Below are positions 1 to 6,200 of a DNA stretch of 7,321 nucleotides, piece after piece. Where the stretch lies: contig JACDBJ010000407.1 in assembly GCA_013695005.1 (NCBI GenBank), positions 1 through 7,321 on the forward strand. Direction: 5' to 3'. The DNA is from Pseudonocardiales bacterium (GTDB lineage Bacteria > Actinomycetota > Actinomycetes > Mycobacteriales > Pseudonocardiaceae). The position numbers and the translations under genes were made by a program. The notes beneath the pieces were generated by a model, which ran no database searches, was not told the origin of the DNA, and was given only the letters and a program-made list of their open reading frames with translations. Numbering within the stretch: the first letter of the stretch is position 1; the number at the start of each line of letters is the position of its first letter.

Positions 1-111
1 CGAAGTGGCCGCAGTCCAGCAAGAGCACCTCGGCCTTCTCTCCCATGATCCGGCCGACCCTGTGCACCGACCTTACCGGCGCCAGCTCGTCTTGCTCGAT
101 GTCCATGGCAG

Positions 112-115
<4 letters not shown>
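1..115 (-). CDS. 5' end of an unidentified protein, coupled to the AraC regulator
   Basis: An open frame begins at ATG 115-113 and runs off the left edge after 38 codons. Its ATG overlaps the TGA of the upstream AraC gene in an ATGA arrangement (positions 115-112), a classic sign of translational coupling in one operon. A weak purine-rich site (GAAGA) lies directly before the ATG; a second ATG in frame sits at 106-104. The visible peptide has an acidic, charged start followed by a hydrophobic strand-like segment (EVLLLDCGHF) that reaches the window edge. I do not recognise the family. Short AraC regulators of this type are often followed by a VOC/glyoxalase gene, but this peptide does not show the usual VOC N-terminal pattern, so that guess is not supported. 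No function is assigned. Confidence 0.55.
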
Positions 116-615
<500 letters not shown>

Positions 616-755
616 CCCACTCCGCGTCCGCTCTGGCCCGGTCTGGCCGGCGCGGCCTTGGACCGGCTCGCGCTACCCGAAAGCGTGGAGTAGACCGTGG
701 ATGGATCTTGGGTGATCAACAGATCGACCGAGCTGATAGTCGCACTGTGGTAGCG

Positions 756-781
756 GGACTACGTCTTCGTCGTCGTAGTTC
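756..781. repeat. Inverted repeat, possible operator or leader hairpin
   Basis: The arms ACTACG (758-763) and CGTAGT (774-779) are perfect complements around a 10-base spacer; the pairing extends outward by one G-T wobble and one G-C pair. The position, about 95 bases upstream of the SDR start, suits a regulator-binding site or a 5' leader hairpin. Nothing in the sequence says which protein would bind. Confidence 0.35.
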
Positions 782-802
782 TCGACCTTGCCGTCGCTGC
801 AC

Positions 803-821
803 CGCTCCGGGTGAGGGAGCG
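803..821. repeat. GC-rich hairpin upstream of the SDR gene
   Basis: CGCTCC (803-808) and GGAGCG (816-821) form a perfect 6-bp stem with a 7-base loop. There is no T-run after it, so it is not a canonical terminator. It may fold in the 5' leader of the SDR mRNA; chance occurrence at this base composition is also possible. Confidence 0.25.
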
Positions 822-873
822 CCCGGCGGTTTGGGGTCCGTAGAGTGCCGTGAGGCCACAGACACCGGACGAG

Positions 874-2394
874 ATGGCGACTGGCATGACCACGACCGAG
901 GACCGCCGGACCGGGGCCGACCTGGACCCCGGCCAGCCGGCAGGCATCGACCCGGCCGAGCTGGACGTCTGCATCCGGGTGCTCGCCGAGCTCGACGACC
1001 TGCCGGTGGATCACGCCGACGCGGTCGCGGTGCGCCGGGCCAGCGCGAAGGTCTACAAGACGCTCAAGATCCGGCGACGGGCGCAGCGGCGCGACGCCAT
1101 CGCCGCCGCGGACCGGGCGGTCACCGAAGCGACCGCAACCGGCGCACCGGGACGCATCGACGACGAAACCCACGGCATCCCGCTGGCGACGACGACAAGC
1201 GGGGCGATCGCGGGCACCCTGCTGCGCGCGCGGTCCTGCTACACCTGCAAGAACCGGTACCAGCAGGTCGACGCCTTCTACCACCAGCTATGCCCGCCGT
1301 GCGCCGCGCTCAACCGCAGCCGCCGCGATGCGCGGACCGAGCTGGCCGGGCGGCGTGCGCTGCTCACCGGCGGCCGCGCGAAGATCGGCATGTACATCGC
1401 GCTGCGACTGCTCCGCGACGGCGCGCACACCACGATCACGACGCGGTTCCCGCACGACGCGGTCCGGCGGTTCACCGCGATGCCAGACAGCGCGGAGTGG
1501 CTGCACCGGCTGCGGGTCATCGGCATCGACCTGCGTGACCCGGCTCAGGTGGTGGCGCTCGCCGACTCGGTAGCCCAGCAAGGTCCGCTGGACATTCTGA
1601 TCAACAACGCCGCACAGACCGTCCGTCGATCCCCGGGCTCCTACGGCCACCTGGTGCGGGCCGAGGCGGCCCCGCTGCCTGCCGGCCCGTTGCCCGATCT
1701 GGTCACCTTCGGCGCGACCAGCGCGGCCCATCCGGCGGCCCTCACCGCCTCGGTGGCCCAGCCCGGGTCGGGCCAGCAACAGTCGGCCAAGCAGGAGTTG
1801 CCGACACCGCCTGAGCTGACCAGCCGCGCCCTCACCGCCGGCTCGGCGTCAGCGCAGCAGATCGCGGCGCAGACCGCAATCGACGCGGGCGGTCTCGTCC
1901 CCGACCTCGACGCCGTGAACAGCTGGGTGCAACGGGTGCACGAGGTCGACCCGCTCGAACTGCTCGAGGTGCAGCTCTGCAACATGACCGCACCGTTCAT
2001 CCTGGTCAGCCGGTTACGCCCGGCAATGGAAGCCGCCGCCGCCCGGCGGAGGTACGTGGTGAACGTATCCGCGATGGAGGGCCAGTTCAGCCGCGCCTAC
2101 AAAGGTCCAGGGCACCCCCACACGAACATGGCCAAGGCCGCGCTGAACATGCTCACCCGCACCAGCGCCACAGATCTTGCGACCGTTGGCATCCTGATGA
2201 CCAGCGTCGACACCGGGTGGATCACCGACGAGCGGCCGCACCCAACGAAGATGCGGCTCGCCGACGAAGGTTTCCACGCGCCGTTGGACCTGGTCGACGG
2301 TGCGGCCAGGGTGTACGACCCGATCGTGCGCGGCGAGCTCGGCGAGGACCTCTACGGCTGCTTCCTCAAGGACTACAGGCCGTCGGCCTGGTGA
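874..2394 (+). CDS. SDR-family oxidoreductase with N-terminal zinc ribbon
   Basis: A 506-residue cytoplasmic protein with two parts. Residues about 25-110 are helical and charged, followed by a Cys4 motif (C122-x2-C125, C140-x2-C143) likely to bind zinc. From about 160 a Rossmann-type short-chain dehydrogenase follows: nucleotide-binding TGGRAKIG (165-172), NNAAQT (244-249, the NNAG position), VNVSAMEG with Ser399, HPHTNMAKAALN with Lys421, and VDTGW (445-449). An insertion of about 100 residues (250-350) after NNAA is Ala/Pro/Gln-rich. A normal SDR has Tyr four residues before the Lys; here that position is Thr417, with Tyr409 nearby. From memory, related long SDRs share the HPHTNMAKAALN segment, so this looks family-wide rather than decay. 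The ATG at 874 is chosen for the GGACGAG-like site before it; GTG 850 and ATG 886 are alternatives. The substrate is unknown and there is no co-directional neighbour close by. Confidence 0.85.
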   Translation: MATGMTTTEDRRTGADLDPGQPAGIDPAELDVCIRVLAELDDLPVDHADAVAVRRASAKVYKTLKIRRRAQRRDAIAAADRAVTEATATGAPGRIDDETHGIPLATTTSGAIAGTLLRARSCYTCKNRYQQVDAFYHQLCPPCAALNRSRRDARTELAGRRALLTGGRAKIGMYIALRLLRDGAHTTITTRFPHDAVRRFTAMPDSAEWLHRLRVIGIDLRDPAQVVALADSVAQQGPLDILINNAAQTVRRSPGSYGHLVRAEAAPLPAGPLPDLVTFGATSAAHPAALTASVAQPGSGQQQSAKQELPTPPELTSRALTAGSASAQQIAAQTAIDAGGLVPDLDAVNSWVQRVHEVDPLELLEVQLCNMTAPFILVSRLRPAMEAAAARRRYVVNVSAMEGQFSRAYKGPGHPHTNMAKAALNMLTRTSATDLATVGILMTSVDTGWITDERPHPTKMRLADEGFHAPLDLVDGAARVYDPIVRGELGEDLYGCFLKDYRPSAW

Positions 2395-2950
2395 ACCGAG
2401 CCGGGCCGGCTGGTCGCTGGCGCTGATCGTCGGGGCAGTCATCAGGCAGAGGAACGGCCCACCGTAGGCTCGGGTGTACCTGCTGCACGGGTGAGAAACT
2501 GCCTCTTCGACGAGGTCGGGCTTGCGCGAGGAGCCGATGACAGCCACCTCAAGTCGCCGCATCCGGCGCCGGCGCACCAAAGGTCGGGAGGGCACCCGGC
2601 CGGCGATCTACGCTGGCGGGCGAGATCAGTCAGCGGTGGTTCCGCGGTCGCTCATCGCTCGTCATCGAGCGTCAGGCGCCGCCGGGAGCACGAAAAACGG
2701 CGAGTTTGACGCCCGCACAGCAACGCTGGCCAGCGATTGACCGTGGTCTTGGCCGTGGACTTACTTTCGCACGAGCACGAGGAAGAAGCCACCTCCGGCG
2801 TTCGGCAACGACTCGTAAGTGACTCCGATCGACCTTCCAGCCGGCTCGCCCTTCCCCTTCGCCAGCTCACGGTGCGCAACGCTTTCGGCGTGGTGACCTG
2901 CGTGCCCGGTTGCCCGACCTGCAGGCCACCGGTGACGACGTTCGGCAAGT
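2395..2950. other. Intergenic stretch with no secure gene
   Basis: No open frame on either strand here matches a family I know. Visible elements are a perfect hairpin CGCTCG-TCAT-CGAGCG at 2656-2671 and a minus-strand coding-like tail ending at 2761 (listed separately). I see no obvious terminator with a T-run after the SDR gene; the self-complementary AGCCGGGCCGGCT just after its stop has no room for a loop. Confidence 0.5.
2761..2945 (-). pseudogene. Possible 3' remnant of an unidentified gene
   Basis: Reading leftwards on the minus strand, the frame ending at TAA 2763-2761 closes with a protein-like tail: a charged stretch, then YESLPNAGGGFFLVLVRK, using mainly G/C-ending codons. Further upstream (about 2885-2945) that frame loses its coding look, while a neighbouring frame reads VVTGGLQVGQPGTQVTTPK with good codon use. 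This could be one gene end broken by a frameshift, or coincidence in GC-rich DNA. I do not recognise the family. No start codon or ribosome-binding site supports an intact gene. Confidence 0.25.
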
Positions 2951-3011
2951 CTCACCAGCTGGGTGAGTGATAGTATCTGATCGGATACTAGTGATATTCG
3001 GGGTGATATTG
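2951..3011 (+). promoter_or_regulatory. Promoter/operator of the XRE-AbiEii operon
   Basis: Two inverted repeats lie back to back just before the antitoxin start. The first is CTCACC-AGCTG-GGTGAG (2951-2967). The second is AT-rich against the GC-rich background: TAGTATC (2971-2977) and GATACTA (2984-2990) flank a centre TGATCG, so all but one of the ten base pairs in this 20-bp palindrome match. TAGTAT (2971-2976) itself could serve as a -10 element. A direct repeat of GTGATATT follows (2991-2998 and 3003-3010), 12 bases apart, reaching into the ribosome-binding site. An XRE protein encoded directly downstream commonly binds such a palindrome and represses its own operon; that is inference from the arrangement. 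Confidence 0.65.
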
Positions 3012-3572
3012 GTGGGCAACCCGGGAGCGTTGCTCCGCGAAACGCGGGTGGCGGCCGGGTTGAGCCAGCAGGAGCTGGCTCGACGAGCCGGTACGTCGCG
3101 GCCGACGTTGTCGGCGTATGAGCATGGGCGCAAGTCCCCGTCGGCCGAGACGTTCGCACGATTGCTCGCTGCCGCTGGGTTCACACTCGATGTGGTGCCG
3201 CAGGTGCGGTGGAGTGAGTATCGGCTTGGGCGTGGCCGGTCGGGCTGGGTGGCGTCAGGCCTGTGGCGGCTGCCGGCTTCGCAGGCGCTTGCCAAGGTCG
3301 TGCTGCCGCTGCATGTGAACTGGTCGACTCCGGGACGCGTCTTCGACTTGCGGGACCGGCGGCAACGGGCGCGGTTGTACGAAGTGGTGCTGCGGGAAGG
3401 GGGTCCGGCCGAGCTCTCTCGCTACGTCGACGGCGTGCTCTTGGTCGATGCTTGGCCGGACCTAGTGCTGCCGCGAGCGCTCCGTGAGGTGTGGCAGGTG
3501 GTGATCGACACCTGCGGCGCTGGCCTGGATCGCCGAGGTGCTCCCGGCCCCGCGTTGGCGTCGGTCGGGTGA
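3012..3572 (+). CDS. XRE-family HTH regulator, predicted antitoxin partner of the AbiEii protein
   Basis: A protein of about 186 residues. Residues 6-60 are a Cro/C1-type helix-turn-helix (LRETRVAAGLSQQELARRAG, then TSRPTLSAYEHGRKSPSAET). Residues about 95-170 form a second conserved-looking region (LPLHVNWSTPGRVFDLRDR to LVLPRALREVW) of the kind I associate with regulators encoded next to AbiEii toxins, probably for toxin contact. The frame is open from GTG 2967, but that would run through the palindrome; GTG 3012 is preferred because GGGGTGA sits about 5 bases upstream and leaves the operator untranslated. GTG 3003 and TTG 3009 are alternatives. The stop TGA overlaps the GTG of the next gene (GTGA, 3569-3572). 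Likely role: bind the upstream operator and neutralise or restrain the nucleotidyltransferase. The domain call is firm; antitoxin activity is inferred from context. Confidence 0.85.
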   Translation: MGNPGALLRETRVAAGLSQQELARRAGTSRPTLSAYEHGRKSPSAETFARLLAAAGFTLDVVPQVRWSEYRLGRGRSGWVASGLWRLPASQALAKVVLPLHVNWSTPGRVFDLRDRRQRARLYEVVLREGGPAELSRYVDGVLLVDAWPDLVLPRALREVWQVVIDTCGAGLDRRGAPGPALASVG

Positions 3573-4237
3573 GCGAGGAGTCGGCGTCTGCGTCTGGCGC
3601 ACCTATCGCGTTGACGCCGTTTCAGATCGAGGTCGCGCAGCTGTTCTTCTCGCTGTCGGCGTCACGAGGATTCCTGCTGGCCGGTGGTGCAGCTCTTGCC
3701 GCTCAGCGGTTGACGGTGCGCCCGACCCGAGACCTCGATCTGTTTACCTCACCCGGGCACGGTGTGGTCTCGAATGCCCGTGCCGCGTTGGAGCTGGCAG
3801 CCCGCCAGCGGGGCTGGGCCGCCGAGCCGGTTCGCGAAGGGCAGGACTTTGTCAGGCTCGTCATCGAGAGCAATGACGACAACGTTGTCGTCGATCTTGC
3901 TGTGGATGCCGCACCAGAGTGCCCGGCGACGATGACCATTGCAGGTCCGACGCTGGACCCCACGGAGCTGGCGGGTCGCAAAGTCGTGGCGTTGTTCGAC
4001 CGCGCTGAGGCCCGCGACTTTGCCGACGTCTACGCCCTGGTCGCCCGCTACGGCACTGATCGCCTACTCGACCTGGCCGCGAGGACCGATCCAGGCTTCG
4101 ACACGGCGATATTCGCCGACATGCTCGACTCCCTCGCCCGCTTCGTCGACGACGAGGTCCCGGTCCCTACCGGTGAGGTCGAAACGCTGAGGCAGTTCTT
4201 CAACGACTGGAGCCGTGGCCTCCGGCAACGTACGTAG
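3569..4237 (+). CDS. AbiEii/AbiGii-type nucleotidyltransferase toxin
   Basis: A 222-residue protein of the nucleotidyltransferase family that includes AbiEii and the mycobacterial MenT toxins. It shows the fold's signature: LLAGGAALAAQRL (Gly39-Gly40), then RPTRDLDLF with the metal-binding Asp55 and Asp57, a third acidic strand around NVVVDLAVD, and the later conserved GRKVVALFDRAEARDFADVYAL. Characterised relatives transfer nucleotides to tRNA acceptor ends or other targets and stop growth, in pairs with an antitoxin; in AbiE the pair aborts phage infection. The exact substrate here cannot be read from sequence. The GTG start overlaps the antitoxin stop by 4 bases and has only a weak ribosome-binding site, so translation is probably coupled to the upstream gene. 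Catalytic residues appear intact and there is no frameshift, so the module is likely functional. Confidence 0.9.
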   Translation: MSEESASASGAPIALTPFQIEVAQLFFSLSASRGFLLAGGAALAAQRLTVRPTRDLDLFTSPGHGVVSNARAALELAARQRGWAAEPVREGQDFVRLVIESNDDNVVVDLAVDAAPECPATMTIAGPTLDPTELAGRKVVALFDRAEARDFADVYALVARYGTDRLLDLAARTDPGFDTAIFADMLDSLARFVDDEVPVPTGEVETLRQFFNDWSRGLRQRT

Positions 4238-4698
4238 CGTTCTGCGGGACTCTGAACGGCCCCCGGGTTCAGTGGAGGGTGTGATGCGGCTGTGATGTGC
4301 CCTGATTTCTGTGGGGTTCGCACCACGGCTCGCACCACGTAGTTGCTGCCGACTGGCCCGCTCAATGAGGCAACGGCCACGCCTTCTACTCCCGCGAGCC
4401 GTCCGGCCACACCTTGAGCGCGCGGCCGGTCGTACCGCGGCCTCCGGCCAGACGCGCGCGATGCCGCTTTCGACCGAATGGCCGGGGGAGGGTATCGGGC
4501 ACGGCGCGAGTCGATGCCCTCCTGTGCCCTGCCGATGGGTTTGGTGGTGGGTTTCATCAATGGCCCCCGATCCTCGGCACCTGATCTTCGTTGACAAGCG
4601 ATCTACTTGCCACTGCACCGATCGTGGGATGCGGCCCCGACAGTCACAGACCGCGGGCCTCGAGTTAGCCCAGCTCGGACTCGCACCCAGGGTGGGTC
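4238..4698. other. Convergent intergenic region without a recognisable gene
   Basis: These 461 bases lie between the plus-strand toxin gene and the minus-strand DUF742 gene. I translated the obvious frames by eye and found no family resemblance; long open frames on both strands appear to result from GC content. Visible elements are a hairpin after each flanking gene (4252-4272, 4678-4706) and a 10-base direct repeat TCGCACCACG at 4318-4327 and 4330-4339. If this were a complete conservon, the partner GTPase gene would be expected here, and it is absent. Confidence 0.5.
4252..4272 (+). terminator. Hairpin downstream of the toxin gene, possible terminator
   Basis: CTGAAC (4252-4257) pairs perfectly with GTTCAG (4267-4272) around a GC-rich 9-base loop, starting 15 bases after the toxin stop codon. 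No T-run follows, as is common for actinobacterial terminators, so termination is only suggested by position. Confidence 0.35.
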
Positions 4699-4706
4699 TC
4701 AGAGTC
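4678..4706 (-). terminator. Two-tier hairpin over the DUF742 stop codon
   Basis: GACTC (4678-4682) pairs with GAGTC (4702-4706), and inside it ACCCA (4685-4689) pairs with TGGGT (4693-4697) around a 3-base loop. The structure encloses the TGA stop of the DUF742 gene (4701-4699). A terminator or 3'-end stabilising hairpin is the likely role; there is no T-run. Confidence 0.35.
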
Positions 4707-5538
4707 GGCGCAACCCGTGAAGGACTCGAGACAGGAAGGCTGCGTCCGATACGCCATCGGCCATCGGGTTGCGGTGCACGAACAATGCGCCGGACTGCGC
4801 CAGGTCGCCGACCAGCACCCGCGCTACACCCAGCGGCACTGTCATCAGCGCCGCGACCTCGGCCACAGACGTTGGCCGCGCACACAGCTCGATGACTGCC
4901 TGGTGTGCGACATCGGTCATCCCGGCTAGCGCAGCCCCCGGTCGGCGGGCCGATACAAGCGTCTCCAAGCCGAGGTGAAGGTTGGTCTGGGTGCGGCCAC
5001 CGGTGAGGATGTACGGGCGGACGGACGCCGACGCAGGGCCGAGCGGTGTGTCCTCCGGTTCCGGCTCGGCTGGGATGATCGCCGGCTGAGCCGGTGCGGG
5101 TCGAGGTGAAGGCGCAGTAGTTGACTCTGGCTCGGCGTGCTGCTCGGTGTCCGGTGCCGCTGCTCCCTGCTGCTCAGCGGCCCACCGTCGCCGGAAGGCG
5201 GCCGAAGGGAACCGCGCGCCGGTCTGGCCTACTTCCGCACGCGCCGACCCAGCGCGCCGACTTGGCGACGATCCGGTCGGCTCGACGCGTCCCTTCCCGT
5301 CAGGCGCCTCCACGGACTCGTTCCGGTCCTGCTCCTCCCACCGCCGCAACACGGCGGCTGATGGGAAACGCGCACCCGTTCGGCCAACCTCGGGTCGGAT
5401 CGACCCGGCCGGGTCAACGTCACCGCCGACCTCCGCATCCGGTGCCGTTGTGGCCGATGGCCACTGACGACCGGTGGCTCCGCCGCGACGGCCGGACGCC
5501 CATCTCGGACGGCGCGGCCGCGGCAGTGGCACACTCAT
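4699..5538 (-). CDS. DUF742-domain protein (CvnC-like), orphan, with duplicated N-terminal motif
   Basis: A 279-residue protein. The last ~108 residues are a DUF742 domain: SVRPYILTGGRTQT (172-185), then VIELCARPTSVAEVAALMTV and PLGVARVLVGDLAQSG (a winged-helix-like core), ending FLSRVLHGLRRL. DUF742 proteins are the third component (CvnC) of actinobacterial conservons, which also encode a sensor kinase, a roadblock/LC7 protein and a small GTPase. None of these is adjacent here, so this copy is an orphan or has lost its cassette. The first ~170 residues are Arg/Pro/Ala-rich and probably disordered, with no signal peptide or membrane segment, and contain a motif of about 20 residues twice (50-70 and 102-122). 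The ATG at 5538 is chosen because GGAGG lies 8 bases upstream; an in-frame GTG at 5553 overlaps that site. Family call firm; cellular role inferred. Confidence 0.88.
   Translation of the reverse strand: MSVPLPRPRRPRWASGRRGGATGRQWPSATTAPDAEVGGDVDPAGSIRPEVGRTGARFPSAAVLRRWEEQDRNESVEAPDGKGRVEPTGSSPSRRAGSARAEVGQTGARFPSAAFRRRWAAEQQGAAAPDTEQHAEPESTTAPSPRPAPAQPAIIPAEPEPEDTPLGPASASVRPYILTGGRTQTNLHLGLETLVSARRPGAALAGMTDVAHQAVIELCARPTSVAEVAALMTVPLGVARVLVGDLAQSGALFVHRNPMADGVSDAAFLSRVLHGLRRL
5173..5235 (-). repeat. Second copy of an in-protein repeat (GARFPSAA...RRW)
   Basis: Encodes residues 102-122 of the DUF742 protein: EVGQTGARFPSAAFRRRW and a short acidic/Ala end. It matches the copy at 5329-5391 at nearly every position over the first 18 residues, and the DNA of the two copies is also clearly similar, though diverged. 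This points to an old tandem duplication kept by selection on the peptide. Confidence 0.7.
5329..5391 (-). repeat. First copy of an in-protein repeat (GARFPSAA...RRW)
   Basis: Encodes residues 50-70: EVGRTGARFPSAAVLRRWEEQ. Flanking sequence between the two copies is charged, low-complexity and unlike the motif, so the motif stands out as the conserved part of an otherwise loose N-terminus. It may be a short binding motif for a partner. Confidence 0.7.
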
Positions 5539-5574
5539 CCGCGTTGCCTCCACGCGTAGTGGCTAGAGATCCAG

Positions 5575-5600
5575 GATCCCCCCGATCGGGGCCTGGGATC
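5575..5600. repeat. Nested palindromes in the DUF742 leader
   Basis: A perfect 12-bp palindrome, CCCCGATCGGGG (5580-5591), sits inside outer arms GATCCC (5575-5580) and GGGATC (5595-5600). The segment lies 37-62 bases upstream of the DUF742 ATG, so on the minus strand it could fold as a strong hairpin in the mRNA leader or bind a dimeric regulator. Confidence 0.45.
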
Positions 5601-5624
5601 GGTCGACGCGGTCCAGCGTTCTGT

Positions 5625-5690
5625 TTAAGACCCTTAACCGCAAGGTGCAGATGCACGTGCAGATGGTTACGTTCGCGTCACCTGACGTGA
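5625..5690. promoter_or_regulatory. Cluster of palindromes and direct repeats upstream of DUF742
   Basis: Three symmetric elements lie within 65 bases: TTAAG-ACC-CTTAA (5625-5637), the perfect 10-bp palindrome TGCACGTGCA (5652-5661), and CGTCA-CC-TGACG (5676-5687). The 9-base word GTGCAGATG occurs twice (5645-5653 and 5657-5665), in register at 12 bases, overlapping the central palindrome. This is the only upstream region available to the DUF742 gene, so promoter and operator function is likely, though I cannot place a convincing -35/-10 pair. Confidence 0.45.
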
Positions 5691-5694
5691 GGAC

Positions 5695-5946
5695 TCAACG
5701 GAGCTGGGCAGTCCACGTCGGCCAGTCAGCCACGAATCCCTGGCGGCGTCCGCCACCGGGCGCGGCGATCTGCAGCCGCCCGAGGTAGTGCTCGCAGCCG
5801 TGCGCGTACTCGGCGGCGGCATCGGCGACGGGCAGGTCGCTGTGGGTCTGGCGCACGATCGTGCCGTCGCCGTCGGGGATCAGCTCGTACTGGACCGTCG
5901 TGCTGCCGGGTTCGACCGCGCTGGCCGCATCCGGTTCCCAGCCCCA
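5695..5946 (-). pseudogene. C-terminal fragment of an SRPBCC (AHSA1-like) protein
   Basis: A minus-strand frame ending at TGA 5697-5695 reads WGWEPDAASAVEPGSTTVQY, then ELIPDGDGTIVRQTHSDLP, then EHYLGRLQIAAPGG and a short tail. This is the C-terminal half of an SRPBCC/AHSA1 domain: the W-E strand, the GSTTV...PDGDGT...THSDLP strands and the final helix with HYLGRL. These proteins bind hydrophobic ligands in a helix-grip fold and are often encoded beside ArsR regulators. The homology begins abruptly at about 5946; upstream the frame loses resemblance and meets a stop (5973-5971). The N-terminal half and any start codon are missing, so the gene is truncated and presumably dead. The breakpoint coincides with the start of the LAL fragment on the other strand. 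Confidence 0.8.
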
Positions 5947-6200
5947 GGGGGAACGGTGGGGTGCTGGTCGTCACTGGGGAGGCCGGCATCGGGAAGTCCA
6001 GGCTGCTCGCCGTCGTGGCTCAGCGCGCGGAGCAGAGCGGCATGCGGGTGCTCACCGGGAGAGCGGTCCAGGGCGGCGGGACCTACCGAGCCGTCGCTGC
6101 GGCCCTGGTGGACGCGCTGCGCGACGGGCAGCTGGCCGAGTCCGAGGACCTTCGCCCGTACCGGGCCGCACTGGCCCGACCCGTCCCAGGCCTGGCAGCG
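5946..6200 (+). pseudogene. Fragment of a LAL-type (LuxR-family) ATPase regulator, Walker A region
   Basis: The plus-strand frame reads GGVLVVTGEAGIGKSRLLAV, then GMRVLTGRAVQGGGTYRAVA, then LRPYRAALARPVPG. The GEAGIGKS motif is a Walker A loop and the following segments match the N-terminal AAA-like domain of large ATP-binding LuxR-family regulators, which usually run to about 900 residues. Here homology starts without the usual leading segment (about 5946) and fades after about 6200; the frame continues to 6362 with Pro/Arg-rich sequence that has no resemblance and looks out of frame. No Walker B or C-terminal LuxR helix-turn-helix is present. The piece is a gene fragment, with GTG 5961 only a nominal start. 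It abuts the SRPBCC fragment head to head. Confidence 0.8.

Larger units (their letters stand above)
616..873. other. Divergent intergenic region between the AraC and SDR genes
   Basis: These 258 bases separate the minus-strand AraC gene from the plus-strand SDR gene and should hold both promoters. I see no convincing -35/-10 pair. Two inverted repeats stand out and are listed separately (756-781 and 803-821). Open frames crossing the region on either strand show no family resemblance and look like shadows. Confidence 0.6.

Noticed and set aside
673..1284. Long minus-strand open frame (203 codons) across the intergenic region and the SDR start
   Set aside because: It is antisense to the well-supported SDR gene, has no family resemblance and is Arg/Gly/Pro-rich, as expected of a GC-driven shadow frame.
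2656..2671. Perfect hairpin CGCTCG-TCAT-CGAGCG considered as the SDR terminator
   Set aside because: It lies more than 260 bases after the SDR stop and has no T-run, so assignment as that gene's terminator is not supported.
2737..2970. Plus-strand frame of 77 codons with a Cys-containing CVPGCPTC segment
   Set aside because: No ribosome-binding site, no family match, and it ends inside the operator region; the opposite strand looks slightly more coding.
4318..4339. Two copies of TCGCACCACG 12 bases apart, considered as an array or att repeat
   Set aside because: Only two short copies, no further units and no associated gene; insufficient for a CRISPR or iteron call.
4064..4885. Long minus-strand frame (273 codons) and a plus-strand frame at 4311-4895 in the convergent region
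   Set aside because: Both run into the toxin and/or DUF742 genes in the wrong frame or strand and show no motif; composition explains their length.
5726..5989. Minus-strand frame of 87 codons overlapping the SRPBCC fragment
   Set aside because: It is one base out of register with the frame that clearly encodes SRPBCC residues, so it is a shadow.
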